A stretch of 64,000 bases of DNA from Myceligenerans crystallogenes (GCF_039529775.1 NZ_BAAANL010000001.1:868001-932000); one strand, 5' to 3'; counted from the stretch's first letter, positions 19,264 through 28,454 are shown. Notes: generated by a model from the sequence alone, not told the origin. Numbers and translations: made by a program.

Positions 19264-19899
19264 GTGGCCGAGAGACCCGTTACTGCTGGTGATGGCGTGT
19301 GGGTGCGGTACACGAAGTTCGACGGGAGTCCCCACTGGGAGTTCGGGGTCCGGTATCTCGGGTCCGACGAGTTCGGCGAGTGGGTCGGATATCCCGCCGG
19401 GACGCTGTTCGCGCGGCCCGGGCTCTCGTACCGGGCCGGGACCGCCGGGGTCGGGTGCTTTCCCGGCGCCGGGTGGACGCCCGCGTTCTACCCGCGCGAC
19501 GCGGAACCCCCCGGCAAGAACCGCGTGTACGTCGACCTGACGACCGTCCCGGCGTGGCGGCGCATCGGCGGCGCGGGCCACGGCGGCGCCCGCGGGAACG
19601 ACGACGTGCCCGACCCGCGCTGGGAGGTCACCATGGTGGACCTCGATCTCGACGTGATCGGCGTCCGCGACGGGCGCACCGACAAGCGCGGGCGCGGCCC
19701 GGCCTTCATCGACGACCAGGACGAGTTCGCACTTCACCGCGAGCGATACGGGTATCCGCCGGAGCTGGTCGCCCGGGTCGAGGCGGACGCGGAGTACCTG
19801 CTCGCGGCCGTGCTCGCGGGGACCGCGCCGTTCGACGACGTCGTCCCCGAACGGTGGTTCGCCGCGCTGGAACGGCTGCCGCGCGAGGAGGCTCGATGA
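19264..19899 (+). CDS. DUF402-like protein
   Basis: 211 residues. It resembles the DUF402/FomD fold: VDLTTVPAWRRI, EVTMVDLDLDVIGVRDG (internal acidic strand), FIDDQDEFALHRERYGYPPEL and the C-terminal helix. Some DUF402 proteins hydrolyse nucleoside diphosphates or nucleotide conjugates with metal; nothing in the sequence says what this one does. GTG at 19264 with TAGGGT (19252-19257) 6 nt before it supports a leaderless start. It precedes ugd on the same strand, but ugd has its own -10. Confidence 0.65.
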   Translation: MAERPVTAGDGVWVRYTKFDGSPHWEFGVRYLGSDEFGEWVGYPAGTLFARPGLSYRAGTAGVGCFPGAGWTPAFYPRDAEPPGKNRVYVDLTTVPAWRRIGGAGHGGARGNDDVPDPRWEVTMVDLDLDVIGVRDGRTDKRGRGPAFIDDQDEFALHRERYGYPPELVARVEADAEYLLAAVLAGTAPFDDVVPERWFAALERLPREEAR

Positions 19900-19987
19900 G
19901 AAGGTCCGGGAACGAGCTGAGGGGAAGTCCTGCGGTTCGGGCCGAAGCGGACATTCGCCCGAGGCGCCTGCACGTACCATGGGCGCC

Positions 19988-21154
19988 ATGAAGATCGCCG
20001 TCGTCGGTACGGGCTATGTGGGCCTGTCGAACGCAGTCCTGATCGCACAGAACCACGAGGTGTGGGCAGTCGATCTGGACGAGAAGAAGGTCGCGCTGGT
20101 CAACGAGGGCAGGTCGCCCATCGTCGACGCCGAGCTCGAGGAGTACCTCGCCGGCCGCGACCTCAACCTGACCGCGACGCTGGACGCGGACGCGGCCTAC
20201 CAGGGCGCCGAGGTCGTCGTCGTCGCCACGCCGACGAACTACGACGAGGCCACGAACTTCTTCGACACCTCCTCGGTCGAGTCCGTGATCGCGCACGTGC
20301 TGCGCGTCTCGCCGGACGCGACGATCGTGGTCAAGTCGACGATCCCGGTGGGCTTCACGGAGCGCGTGCGCTCCGAGCACCCGGGCGCCGCGATCATCTT
20401 CTCCCCGGAGTTCCTGCGCGAGGGCAAGGCGCTGTACGACAACCTGCACCCGTCGCGGATCGTCGTCGGCGACCGGTCGGAGCGCGGCAAGAAGTTCGCG
20501 GACCTGCTGCTGGAGGGCGCGATCACCAAGGACGTGCCGATCCTGCTCACGGACCCCACCGAGGCCGAGGCGATCAAGCTGTTCGCCAACACCTACCTGG
20601 CCCTGCGCGTGGCGTACTTCAACGAGCTCGACTCGTACGCCGTCACCCACGGCCTGGACACCGCGCAGGTCATCGAGGGCGTCGGCCTGGACCCGCGCAT
20701 CGGCTCGCACTACAACAACCCGTCGTTCGGGTACGGCGGCTACTGCCTGCCGAAGGACACCAAGCAGCTGCTGGCGAACTACTCCGACGTGCCGCAGAAC
20801 CTGATCCAGGCGGTCGTGGACGCGAACACGACCCGCAAGGATTTCGTCGCCGCCGACATCCTGCGGCGCGACCCGAAGGTGGTCGGGGTGTACCGCCTCG
20901 TGATGAAGGCCGGCAGCGACAACTTCCGCGCGTCGGCCATCCAGGGGATCATGAAGCGGATCAAGGCCAAGGGCGTCGAGGTGGTCGTGTACGAGCCCAC
21001 CCTCGGCGAGTCCGAGTTCTACCACTCCGAGGTGATCGACGACCTCGACGAGTTCAAGTCGCGCGCCGACGTCATCATCGCCAACCGCCGCACGGAGCTC
21101 CTCGACGACGTCGCGGAGAAGGTCTACACCCGCGACATCTACGGCCGCGACTGA
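19988..21154 (+). CDS. ugd: UDP-glucose 6-dehydrogenase
   Basis: 388 residues, the same length as E. coli Ugd and, from memory, similar along the whole chain (NTYLALRVAYFNELDSYA; HYNNPSFGYGGYCLPKDTKQ; IQGIMKRIKAKGVEV). It oxidises UDP-glucose to UDP-glucuronate with 2 NAD+. N-terminal Rossmann GTGYVGLSNA; catalytic Cys in GGYCLPKD. I chose the ATG at 19988 (MKIAVVG): TACCAT at 19975-19980 lies 7 nt upstream and overlaps an alternative ATG at 19979. It supplies precursors for acidic surface glycans; next gene rmlB. Confidence 0.94.
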   Translation: MKIAVVGTGYVGLSNAVLIAQNHEVWAVDLDEKKVALVNEGRSPIVDAELEEYLAGRDLNLTATLDADAAYQGAEVVVVATPTNYDEATNFFDTSSVESVIAHVLRVSPDATIVVKSTIPVGFTERVRSEHPGAAIIFSPEFLREGKALYDNLHPSRIVVGDRSERGKKFADLLLEGAITKDVPILLTDPTEAEAIKLFANTYLALRVAYFNELDSYAVTHGLDTAQVIEGVGLDPRIGSHYNNPSFGYGGYCLPKDTKQLLANYSDVPQNLIQAVVDANTTRKDFVAADILRRDPKVVGVYRLVMKAGSDNFRASAIQGIMKRIKAKGVEVVVYEPTLGESEFYHSEVIDDLDEFKSRADVIIANRRTELLDDVAEKVYTRDIYGRD

Positions 21155-21203
21155 TCCGTCCGCACCGCGCGCAGGACGAACGACACACGGGGAGTTGCCC
21201 AGC

Positions 21204-22199
21204 GTGAAGGTACTGGTCACCGGCGGAGCCGGTTTCATCGGAGCGAACTTCGTCCAGCAGACGGTGCGGGAGCGCCCGGACGCGGAGGTCACCGTCCTGG
21301 ACGCGCTCACCTACGCCGGGGACCGGGGCTCGCTCGCCCCGGTCGCCGAGCGGGTGCGGCTCGTCGAGGGCTCGATCACGGACGCCGGCCTGGTGGACGG
21401 CCTCGTCGGGGAGTCCGACGTCGTCGTCCACTTCGCGGCGGAGTCGCACAACGACAACTCGCTGGACGACCCGTCGCCGTTCGTGACCACGAACCTCGTC
21501 GGGACGTTCACGCTGCTGGAGGCCGTGCGCAGGCACGGCGTGCGGTTCCACCACATCTCGACCGACGAGGTGTACGGGGACCTGCCGCTGGACACGCCCG
21601 AGAAGTTCACCGCGGACACGCCGTACAACCCGTCGAGCCCGTACTCCTCGACGAAGGCCGGCAGCGACCTGCTGGTGCGGGCCTGGGTGCGCTCGTTCGG
21701 CGTCGCGGCGACGATCTCGAACTGCTCCAACAACTACGGCCCCTACCAGCACATCGAGAAGTTCATCCCGCGGCAGGTCACCAACCTGATCGACGGCGTG
21801 CGGCCGCGGCTGTACGGCGCCGGGCTGAACGTGCGCGACTGGATCCACGTCGAGGACCACAACGCGGCCGTCTGGGCGATCGTCGACAGGGGCCGGATCG
21901 GGGAGACCTACCTGATCGGGGCCGACGGCGAGAGGAACAACCTCGAGGTCGTGCGCACCCTGCTGGAGCTCTTCGGCCGCGAGCCGGACGACTTCGACCA
22001 CGTCGCCGACCGCCCCGGCCACGACCTGCGGTACGCGATCGACGCCACCAAGCTCCGCGACGAGCTCGGCTGGACGCCGCGCTACACGGAGTTCCGGGAC
22101 GGCCTGGCGGCGACCGTGGACTGGTACCGCGCCAACGAACCGTGGTGGCGCCCGGCGAAGGCCGCGACCGAGGCCAGGTACGCGAAGACGGGACAGTGA
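21204..22199 (+). CDS. rmlB: dTDP-glucose 4,6-dehydratase
   Basis: 331 residues. Second step of dTDP-L-rhamnose synthesis. Extended SDR fold: GGAGFIGANFV at the N-terminus, HFAAESHNDNSL, the signature STDEVYGDLP with Asp-Glu active-site pair, and YSSTKAGSD (YxxxK). NNYGPYQHIEKFIP and the nucleotide-sugar loop follow. GTG at 21204 with GGGGAG 9 bases upstream is preferred over an in-frame TTG at 21195. It is 49 bases after ugd, probably co-transcribed. Confidence 0.95.
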   Translation: MKVLVTGGAGFIGANFVQQTVRERPDAEVTVLDALTYAGDRGSLAPVAERVRLVEGSITDAGLVDGLVGESDVVVHFAAESHNDNSLDDPSPFVTTNLVGTFTLLEAVRRHGVRFHHISTDEVYGDLPLDTPEKFTADTPYNPSSPYSSTKAGSDLLVRAWVRSFGVAATISNCSNNYGPYQHIEKFIPRQVTNLIDGVRPRLYGAGLNVRDWIHVEDHNAAVWAIVDRGRIGETYLIGADGERNNLEVVRTLLELFGREPDDFDHVADRPGHDLRYAIDATKLRDELGWTPRYTEFRDGLAATVDWYRANEPWWRPAKAATEARYAKTGQ

Positions 22200-22244
22200 G
22201 GACGCGACGTCCTCACGGTCCCGCCGGGGCGCCCGCCGGCTCGG

Positions 22245-22859
22245 TCACCGCCTGGTCGCGAGGAAGTCGCCGACCGACTCCATCGAGGGCAGGAGGCCCT
22301 GGCGCCCGGCCTCCTCGAGGGTCGGGGCCTTGTCGTCCTTCTCCGACAGGAGCGGCGTGAGGGGGCTCCCGTCGCGAGCCGTCGCCGGCCACTCGATGCC
22401 GATCTGCTCGTCCAGCGGGTGGATGCCGTGCTCGCGCTCGGGCGCGTAGCCCGCCGAGCAGAAGTACATGACCGTGGAGTGGTCCTCCAGGGACAGGAAG
22501 GCGTGGCCCAGGCCCTCGGAGAGGTAGATCGCGCGGCGGTCGGTGTCGTCGAGCAGGACGCCGTCCCACCGCCCGAACGTCGGGGAGCCGACGCGGAGGT
22601 CGACGACGACGTCGAGCACCGCGCCCCGCAGGCACTGCACGTACTTGGCCTGGCCGGGCGGCACGTCGGCGAAGTGGATGCCGCGCAGCACGCCCGCCGC
22701 GGAGACGGAGCAGTTGGCCTGCTGCAGGTCGAAGGAGTGGCCGACGGCGTCCTCGAACGCGCGCGCCGTGAACGCCTCCAGGAAGAGCCCGCGCGGGTCG
22801 CCGAACTGCTTCGGGGTGATCTCGAACGCGCCGGGCACGGACAGCTCGCGGTACTGCAT
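22245..22859 (-). CDS. rmlC: dTDP-4-dehydrorhamnose 3,5-epimerase
   Basis: 204 residues. Cupin enzyme for the third rhamnose step. FGDPRGLFLEAF, the catalytic GVLRGIHFADVPPGQAKYV (His and substrate-binding Arg), and GLGHAFLSLEDHSTVMYF are typical. ATG at 22859 has GAGGAGC upstream. It is on the minus strand, convergent with rmlB (45 bases between stops) and divergent from rmlD. Confidence 0.93.
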   Translation of the reverse strand: MQYRELSVPGAFEITPKQFGDPRGLFLEAFTARAFEDAVGHSFDLQQANCSVSAAGVLRGIHFADVPPGQAKYVQCLRGAVLDVVVDLRVGSPTFGRWDGVLLDDTDRRAIYLSEGLGHAFLSLEDHSTVMYFCSAGYAPEREHGIHPLDEQIGIEWPATARDGSPLTPLLSEKDDKAPTLEEAGRQGLLPSMESVGDFLATRR

Positions 22860-22926
22860 CGGGGCTCCTCGGGGCAACAGGGGTCCACCAGGCATCAGGT
22901 GGGTCACGGACCCTAGGATCGTACGC

Positions 22927-23820
22927 ATGGAACACGACGCGGACGTGCGCGAACGATGGCTGGTCGTCGGCGCGGCCGGCATGCTCGGGCAGGACATGGC
23001 GGCGGCCGCCACGGCCGCCGGGCACGACGTCGCGGGAACCCGGCGGGCACCGGGCGGGGCGGGCGGGCCGGGGCCGGTGCTCGACCTCCTCGATCCGGTG
23101 GCCGTCGCCGAGGTGGTGCGGGGGTACGACGTCGTCGTCAACTGCGCGGCCTGGACCGCCGTCGACGACGCCGAGACGCACGAGGCGGAGGCGTTCGCCG
23201 TGAACGCCGCGGGGGCGGCGCATCTCGCGCGGGCCTGTGCGGCGTCGGGCGCCCGGCTGGTGCACGTCTCCACGGACTACGTGTTCGACGGCGCGGCGAC
23301 GGCGCCCTACCCGGCCGACGGCGTCGTCGCGCCGCGGTCCGCGTACGGGCGGACGAAGGCGGCGGGGGAGTGGGCCGTGCGGGCCGAGGCGCCGGACGCC
23401 CTGATCGTGCGTACCGCGTGGCTGTACGGCGCCGGGGGCGGATGCTTCCCGAGGACGATGGCGCGGCTCGCGGCCGAGAGGGAGCTGCTGCACGTCGTCG
23501 ACGACCAGGTGGGCCAGCCCACCTGGACACGGGACCTCGCGGACCTGATCGTGCGGCTGGTCGCGGCGGGCGCGCCGGCGGGCATCTACCACGGCACGGC
23601 GTCGGGCGAGACGTCGTGGTTCGGGTTCACCGAGCGGATCGTGGCGGCGTCGGGCGCCGAGGTGAAGCTCGAGCCGACCACGACGGACGCCTTCCCCCGC
23701 CCGGCCCCGCGCCCGGCCTACTCGGTGCTGTCGCACGACACGCTGGAGCGGGCGGGCGTCGAGCCGATCGGCGACTGGGCCGGGCGCTGGGCCCGGGCCG
23801 CGCCGGAGGTGCTCGCCTGA
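22927..23820 (+). CDS. rmlD: dTDP-4-dehydrorhamnose reductase
   Basis: 297 residues. Last step of dTDP-L-rhamnose formation, using NAD(P)H. Rossmann motif VVGAAGMLGQDMA, NCAAWTAVDDAE, STDYVFDGAATAPY, and catalytic YGRTKAAGE (YxxxK); VDDQVGQPTWTRDLADL is family-typical. ATG at 22927 has TAGGAT (22914-22919) 7 nt upstream, so the mRNA is probably leaderless. Divergent from rmlC with 67 bases between starts. Confidence 0.94.
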   Translation: MEHDADVRERWLVVGAAGMLGQDMAAAATAAGHDVAGTRRAPGGAGGPGPVLDLLDPVAVAEVVRGYDVVVNCAAWTAVDDAETHEAEAFAVNAAGAAHLARACAASGARLVHVSTDYVFDGAATAPYPADGVVAPRSAYGRTKAAGEWAVRAEAPDALIVRTAWLYGAGGGCFPRTMARLAAERELLHVVDDQVGQPTWTRDLADLIVRLVAAGAPAGIYHGTASGETSWFGFTERIVAASGAEVKLEPTTTDAFPRPAPRPAYSVLSHDTLERAGVEPIGDWAGRWARAAPEVLA

Positions 23821-23892
23821 GAGCGCGGCGAGGCGCGGGGCGGGAGCCAGGATCGAGGCTCCCGCCCGCGGCCGCACCGGACGGGTCAGGCG

Positions 23893-24498
23893 TCAGGAAG
23901 CCCGCGCCTGGGACACCCGCGCCGCGTCGCTCTGGTCGTCCTGGGTGGCCAGGTCGCGGATGAGGCGGGCCGGGACGCCGCCCACGAGCGCGTTCTCCGG
24001 TACGTCCGCGGTGACCACCGCGCCGGCGGCGACGACCGCCCCCGCGCCGACCGTCACACCGCCCAGGATGGTGGCGCCGGCGCCGATCCAGGCGCCGTCC
24101 CCGATCTCGATCGGTGCCCAGTAGAGCTTGCCCGCCCGGCGCTGCGCCGGGCCGATCTCGTGGGTGTCGCTGATGAACCGCGCGAACGGCCCGACGTTCA
24201 CCCGCTCGCCGAGCGTCGTGCCCGGCCGGATGTAGGCCGACCGGTTGATGAACGTGCCCTTGCCGATCTGCACGGGCCCGAGGATCTCGGTGTCCCGGTA
24301 GATCGTCACGAGGTCGCCGATCACCACGTCGCCCCGGTCGCTCTCCAGGAACCGGACGCCCGGGTCGATGGAGCACTTCTCGCCGATCGTGACGCCGTCA
24401 CGGGCGGGGAGCTCCTGCGGCGGCGTGGTGATCCTGCCGAGGGCTCGGCGCAGCTTCCTGACGTACGGTCCTGTCGGTTCGGCATCCTGTACCGGCAT
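23893..24498 (-). CDS. Acyltransferase with hexapeptide repeats
   Basis: 201 residues. A left-handed beta-helix transferase: hexapeptide turns run from IGEKCSIDPGV through IGDGAWIGAGATILGGVTVG and AGAVVTADVPENALVGG, ending in the typical VPARLIRDL. HEIGPAQRR carries the likely catalytic His. It probably acetylates a sugar or nucleotide sugar, given its place between rhamnose genes. Start uncertain: ATG 24498 or 24510; GGAGGT lies just before 24510 and GGAG before 24498. Confidence 0.82.
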   Translation of the reverse strand: MPVQDAEPTGPYVRKLRRALGRITTPPQELPARDGVTIGEKCSIDPGVRFLESDRGDVVIGDLVTIYRDTEILGPVQIGKGTFINRSAYIRPGTTLGERVNVGPFARFISDTHEIGPAQRRAGKLYWAPIEIGDGAWIGAGATILGGVTVGAGAVVAAGAVVTADVPENALVGGVPARLIRDLATQDDQSDAARVSQARAS

Positions 24499-24618
24499 GG
24501 CTCCATGCACCTCCGTGGTCCTCGCGGCAGGGGCCGGACGTGCGCCCCCTTCGTTCCTGGGTTAAGTTTGGCATACCCGATCGGTTAGATCGGAATTTAC
24601 CACGCTGCTGCGTGCCGA

Positions 24619-24663
24619 GGCGCGTGGGCGACCGGACCATCCCCGGCCGGTCGTCCACGCGCC
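24619..24663 (-). terminator. Hairpin terminator after rmlA
   Basis: The 17-nt arms at 24619-24635 and 24647-24663 pair completely, with one G-T wobble, around an 11-nt loop. It lies 25 bases after the rmlA stop on the minus strand and separates rmlA from the acyltransferase gene. The next 60 bases are unusually AT-rich and carry CCGATC-N5-GATCGG (24578-24594), probably in the acyltransferase promoter. Confidence 0.75.
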
Positions 24664-24687
24664 TCTCCTGGCCACGCGGCCCGCGGG

Positions 24688-25551
24688 CTACCCGTTCAGC
24701 AGGCCCAGCAGGTAGCGGCCGTAGCCGGACTTGGTGAGCTTCTCGGCGCGGGCGCGGAGCTCGTCGTCGGACAGGAAGCCGCGGCGCCAGGCGACCTCCT
24801 CCGGGGAGCCGATCTTGAGGCCCTGGCGGTGCTCGATGGTGCGGACGTAGTCCGAGGCCTCCAGGAGCGAGTCGAACGTGCCGGTGTCGAGCCAGGCGGT
24901 GCCGCGCGGCAGCACCTCGACCTGGAGCTTGCCGCGCTCCAGGTAGTGCCGGTTGACGTCGGTGATCTCGTACTCGCCGCGGGCCGAGGGCTCCAGGCCC
25001 TTGGCGATCTCGACCACGTCGTTGTCGTAGAAGTACAGGCCCGGAACGGCGTAGCTGGACTTCGGGTCCGCGGGCTTCTCCTCCAGGGAGATCGCGCGGA
25101 ACTCGTCGTCGAACTCGACGACGCCGTACGCGGTGGGGTCGGCGACCCGGTAGGCGAACACGGCGCCGCCGTCGATGCCGGAGAACCGGGTCAGCTGGCC
25201 GCCGAGGCCGGGTCCGTAGAAGATGTTGTCGCCCAGGACGAGGGCGGCGTCGTCGGACCCGAGGAAGGACTCACCCAGCACGAACGCCTGCGCGAGGCCG
25301 TCCGGGGAGGCCTGGACGGTGTACTGGATCGAGACGCCGAACTGCGACCCGTCGCCCAGCAGCCGCCGGAACTGCTCGGTGTCGTGCGGTGTGGTGATGA
25401 CCAGGATGTCCCGGATCCCCGCCAGGATCAGCGTGGACAGGGGGTAGTAGATCATCGGCTTGTCGTAGACCGGGACCAGCTGCTTGCTGACCCCGAGCGT
25501 GATCGGGTGCAACCGCGTACCGGACCCGCCGGCCAGAATGATTCCGCGCAT
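24688..25551 (-). CDS. rmlA: Glucose-1-phosphate thymidylyltransferase
   Basis: 287 residues, the usual length. It joins glucose-1-phosphate and dTTP, the committed step to dTDP-rhamnose. ILAGGSGTRLHPITLGVSKQ is the nucleotide-binding signature; PVYDKPMIYYPLSTL, LGDNIFYG and EEKPADPKS follow. ATG at 25551 with AAAGGA about 9 bases upstream. Downstream of pgm and punA on the same strand with a 54-base gap. Confidence 0.96.
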   Translation of the reverse strand: MRGIILAGGSGTRLHPITLGVSKQLVPVYDKPMIYYPLSTLILAGIRDILVITTPHDTEQFRRLLGDGSQFGVSIQYTVQASPDGLAQAFVLGESFLGSDDAALVLGDNIFYGPGLGGQLTRFSGIDGGAVFAYRVADPTAYGVVEFDDEFRAISLEEKPADPKSSYAVPGLYFYDNDVVEIAKGLEPSARGEYEITDVNRHYLERGKLQVEVLPRGTAWLDTGTFDSLLEASDYVRTIEHRQGLKIGSPEEVAWRRGFLSDDELRARAEKLTKSGYGRYLLGLLNG

Positions 25552-25605
25552 GCCCGGATCCTTTCATGGCAAGCATTCCGGGCAATTCGAGGCGTGGTGC
25601 GTGGG

Positions 25606-27459
25606 TCAGAGACCCAGCGCCCCGGACAGCTCCTGCCTGAGGCGTTCCAGGCGCCGCTGCGCCGCGACCCGGAGGCGGCCCAGCTCCTGCGCGCCGGTGG
25701 TGCCGGCGACCGGCGTCGTGACCTCGAGGTAGCACTTCACCTTCGGTTCGGTGCCGCTCGGGCGCACGATGACCCGGGTGTCGTCGGCGGCGAGCAGCAG
25801 CAGGCCGTCGGTGGGCGGCAGGCCGTCCGCGCCCTCGGAGAGGTCCTGGACGCGGGTGACCAGGGAGCCGTCCAGGCTCGCCGGCGGGGCCCCGCGCAGC
25901 CGGGACATCGCGTCGCCGATGCGCGCGACGTCGTCGAACCGGGCCGCGAGCTGACCGGTGGTGAACAGGCCGTACGTCCGGGCGATGTCGTCGAGCGCCC
26001 CGAGCAGGCTGCTCCCGGACTCCTTGAGCCGTTCGGCGAGCAGCGCCACCTGCAGGGCCGCGGACAGCCCGTCCTTGTCGCGTACCGCCTCCGGGTCCAC
26101 GCAGTAGCCGAGGGCCTCCTCGTAGCCGAACACCAGGCCGGGCGTGCGCGCGATCCACTTGAAGCCGGTCAGCGTGGTCGCGTGGCGCAGGCCGTGGCGT
26201 TCCGCGATCCGCCCCAGCAGGCGGGACGAGACGACGGAGCAGGCGAGCGTGCCCTCCTGCGTGCGCCGTGCGACGTCCCAGCCGAGCAGCGCCCCGACCT
26301 CGTCGCCGGTGAGCATCCGCCAGCCGTGCGAGCGCGCCGTCTCGGCGCCCTGGTACGTGCCCCAGTCCGGGTCGAGGACGGCCACGGCGCAGCGGTCGGC
26401 GTCGGGATCGTTGGCGATGACGACGTCGGCCCGCACGTCGGACGCGATCGACAGGGCCAGGTCGAGCGCGCCCGGCTCCTCCGGGTTCGGGAAGCGCACG
26501 GTGGGGAAGCCGGGATCGGGCTCCAGCTGCTCCTCGACGGGGATGACGTCGGTGAACCCGGCGTCCGCGAGCACCCGGGCCAGCGTGCGGCCGCCGACGC
26601 CGTGCAGCGCCGTCGTGACGATCCGCAGCGGCTGCGTGCCGGGCTCGTCGACGATCTTGAGCGCGGTCTGCCCGAGGGTCGGCGGCGGGAGATGCGGCGC
26701 GTGGGCGTCCCGGATCCGCAGGTCCGGGTCGCGCAGGGCGGCGACCCTCTTGAGGTAGGCCTCGTGGATCTCGCTGCCCAGCACGGTCCAGCCGGCGTCG
26801 GCGCGGGGGACCGCCGACGCGCCGCCCTCGGCGGACGCGAACCGGGAGATCTCCGCGGCGATGCGGGTGTCGTACGGCGGCACGATCTGCGCGCCCTGCC
26901 CGGCGTCGCCGACGACGCGGCCGCCGAGGTAGACCTTGTAGCCGTTGTCCGCGGCGGGGTTGTGGCTCGCGGTCACCATGACGCCGGCGTCCGCGTCCAG
27001 GTGCCGCACCGCGAACGCGAGGACCGGCGTCGGCAGGGCGGCGGGCAGGAGCGACACGTCCGCGCCCGCGGCCGTCAGGACGGCGGCGGTGTCGTGCGCG
27101 AACCGCTCGGAGCGGTGCCGCGCGTCGTAGCCGACGACGACGCGGGGCCGCGCCTCCTCGAGCTCGGACGTCAGGTAGGCCCCCAGGCCCGCGGCCGCCG
27201 TGATCACCACGGCGCGGTTCATCCGGTGCGGCCCGGCCGCCATCACGCCGCGCAGGCCCGCGGTGCCGAACTCCAGGAGGCCGGAGAACCGGTCGCGGAG
27301 CTCGGCGAACGCGATGTCGCGCAGGCGCGGGTCCTGGGTCTTGGCGAGCAGGGCGCGCAGGTCCGCGCGGTCGGCGTCGTCGACGTCGTCGGCGATCCAG
27401 CGCTCGGCCCGCTCGATCACGTCGTCGTGGGCGATCACGCCGTCGTCCAGGATGCTCAT
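25606..27459 (-). CDS. Phospho-sugar mutase (phosphoglucomutase/phosphomannomutase family)
   Basis: 617 residues, long alpha-D-phosphohexomutase of the PGM2/YbbT type. N-terminal RFSGLLEFGTAGLRGVM, phospho-Ser loop VTASHNPAADNGYK, metal loop ANDPDADRCAVAV, sugar-specificity loop GYEEALGYCVD, and phosphate-binding VRPSGTEPKVKCYLEV are complete. It may interconvert hexose-1- and -6-phosphates for rmlA and manC, or ribose/deoxyribose phosphates next to punA; sequence does not separate these. ATG at 27459 with AGGTGG 8 bases upstream; 13 bases after the punA stop. Confidence 0.9.
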   Translation of the reverse strand: MSILDDGVIAHDDVIERAERWIADDVDDADRADLRALLAKTQDPRLRDIAFAELRDRFSGLLEFGTAGLRGVMAAGPHRMNRAVVITAAAGLGAYLTSELEEARPRVVVGYDARHRSERFAHDTAAVLTAAGADVSLLPAALPTPVLAFAVRHLDADAGVMVTASHNPAADNGYKVYLGGRVVGDAGQGAQIVPPYDTRIAAEISRFASAEGGASAVPRADAGWTVLGSEIHEAYLKRVAALRDPDLRIRDAHAPHLPPPTLGQTALKIVDEPGTQPLRIVTTALHGVGGRTLARVLADAGFTDVIPVEEQLEPDPGFPTVRFPNPEEPGALDLALSIASDVRADVVIANDPDADRCAVAVLDPDWGTYQGAETARSHGWRMLTGDEVGALLGWDVARRTQEGTLACSVVSSRLLGRIAERHGLRHATTLTGFKWIARTPGLVFGYEEALGYCVDPEAVRDKDGLSAALQVALLAERLKESGSSLLGALDDIARTYGLFTTGQLAARFDDVARIGDAMSRLRGAPPASLDGSLVTRVQDLSEGADGLPPTDGLLLLAADDTRVIVRPSGTEPKVKCYLEVTTPVAGTTGAQELGRLRVAAQRRLERLRQELSGALGL

Positions 27460-27472
27460 GGGACGTGCCACC

Positions 27473-28312
27473 TCAGATCTTCGCGGCGATGCGGGCGAGC
27501 AGGTCGCTGATGCGCGGGCCGGCCTCCTTGCCCGCTTCCAGCACCTCCTCGTGGGAGAGCGGCTGCGGGCTGATGCCGGCGGCGAGGTTCGTGACCAGGG
27601 AGATGCCGAGCACCTCCATGCGGCAGTGCCGCGCGGCGACGGCCTCGAGGACCGTGGACATGCCGACCAGGTCGGCGCCGAGGATCGTGGCCATCTTGAC
27701 CTCGGCCGGGGTCTCGTAGTGCGGGCCGGGGAACTGCGCGTACACGCCCTCGGGGAGCTCCGGCTCGACCTCCTGGGCGAGCTTGCGCAGGCGGGGCGAG
27801 TAGACGTCGGTGAGATCGACGAACGTCGCGCCCTCCAGCGGGCTGCGCGCCGTCAGGTTCAGGTGGTCCTTGAGGAGGACCGGCTGCCCCGGGCGCCAGC
27901 CGATGTGCGTGCTGCCGCAGCCGTTGGTGAGGATCAGGGTCTCGGCGCCGGTCGCGGCGGCGGTGCGCACGCCGTGCGCCACGCGGCGCACGCCCTTGCC
28001 CTCGTAGAGGTGGGTGCGCGAGCCGAGCACGAGCGCATGCCGCACGGAACCGTCGGCCCGCTCCACGCGGATGGACCGCGTGGTGGCGCGGTGCCCGTCG
28101 ACGGCCGGCGCGCGGAAGCCCGGGATCTCCGACGTGGGCAGCTCCGCGACGACGTCGCCGAGCAGCTCGGCCGCCCCGCCCCAGCCGGACCCGAGCACCA
28201 GCGCGATGTCGTGCCCGGCCACGCCGGACTTGCCCGCGATGTACTCCGCCGCGGCGGCGGCGACGTCGAACGGGTCGGTGCTGGGATCGTCGAGGTCTGG
28301 GACGGTGCTCAT
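27473..28312 (-). CDS. punA: Purine-nucleoside phosphorylase (trimeric type)
   Basis: 279 residues. It cleaves inosine and guanosine with phosphate. Features: LVLGSGWGGAAELLG (phosphate loop), GSRTHLYEGKGVRRV, ILTNGCGSTHIGWRPG, QFPGPHYETPAEVKMATILG (Glu-x-purine site) and GISLVTNLAAGI. I chose the ATG at 28312: TAACCT at 28325-28320 is 7 nt upstream. It takes the inosine made by adenosine deaminase; pgm is directly downstream. Confidence 0.93.
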   Translation of the reverse strand: MSTVPDLDDPSTDPFDVAAAAAEYIAGKSGVAGHDIALVLGSGWGGAAELLGDVVAELPTSEIPGFRAPAVDGHRATTRSIRVERADGSVRHALVLGSRTHLYEGKGVRRVAHGVRTAAATGAETLILTNGCGSTHIGWRPGQPVLLKDHLNLTARSPLEGATFVDLTDVYSPRLRKLAQEVEPELPEGVYAQFPGPHYETPAEVKMATILGADLVGMSTVLEAVAARHCRMEVLGISLVTNLAAGISPQPLSHEEVLEAGKEAGPRISDLLARIAAKI

Positions 28313-28393
28313 GGGATCGAGGTTAACCGCCGCTGACATGCCCGGCCAACGGCCGGGGAACGGGTGCGTCTGACAGACTCACCGGCGTAAAAC

Positions 28394-28423
28394 TTGGGAC
28401 GTCGCGCGTGCTGTGTCTAGAGT
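28394..28423 (+). promoter_or_regulatory. Promoter of the AAA ATPase/PIN gene pair
   Basis: TTGGGA (28394-28399) and TAGAGT (28418-28423) are separated by 18 bp, about 25 nt ahead of a ribosome binding site (GAAGGGAA). It faces away from the punA promoter. Confidence 0.55.
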
Positions 28424-28454
28424 GGTGGCGTCCACGGACCCGAGAAGGGAACCC

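Noticed and set aside
24578..24594. CCGATC-N5-GATCGG dyad considered as an attachment site or operator
   Set aside because: Short, single copy and without integrase or regulator context; noted only as part of the acyltransferase promoter region.
24829..27510. 893-codon plus-strand open frame across rmlA and pgm
   Set aside because: Antisense shadow of two recognisable enzymes; no domain or start context.
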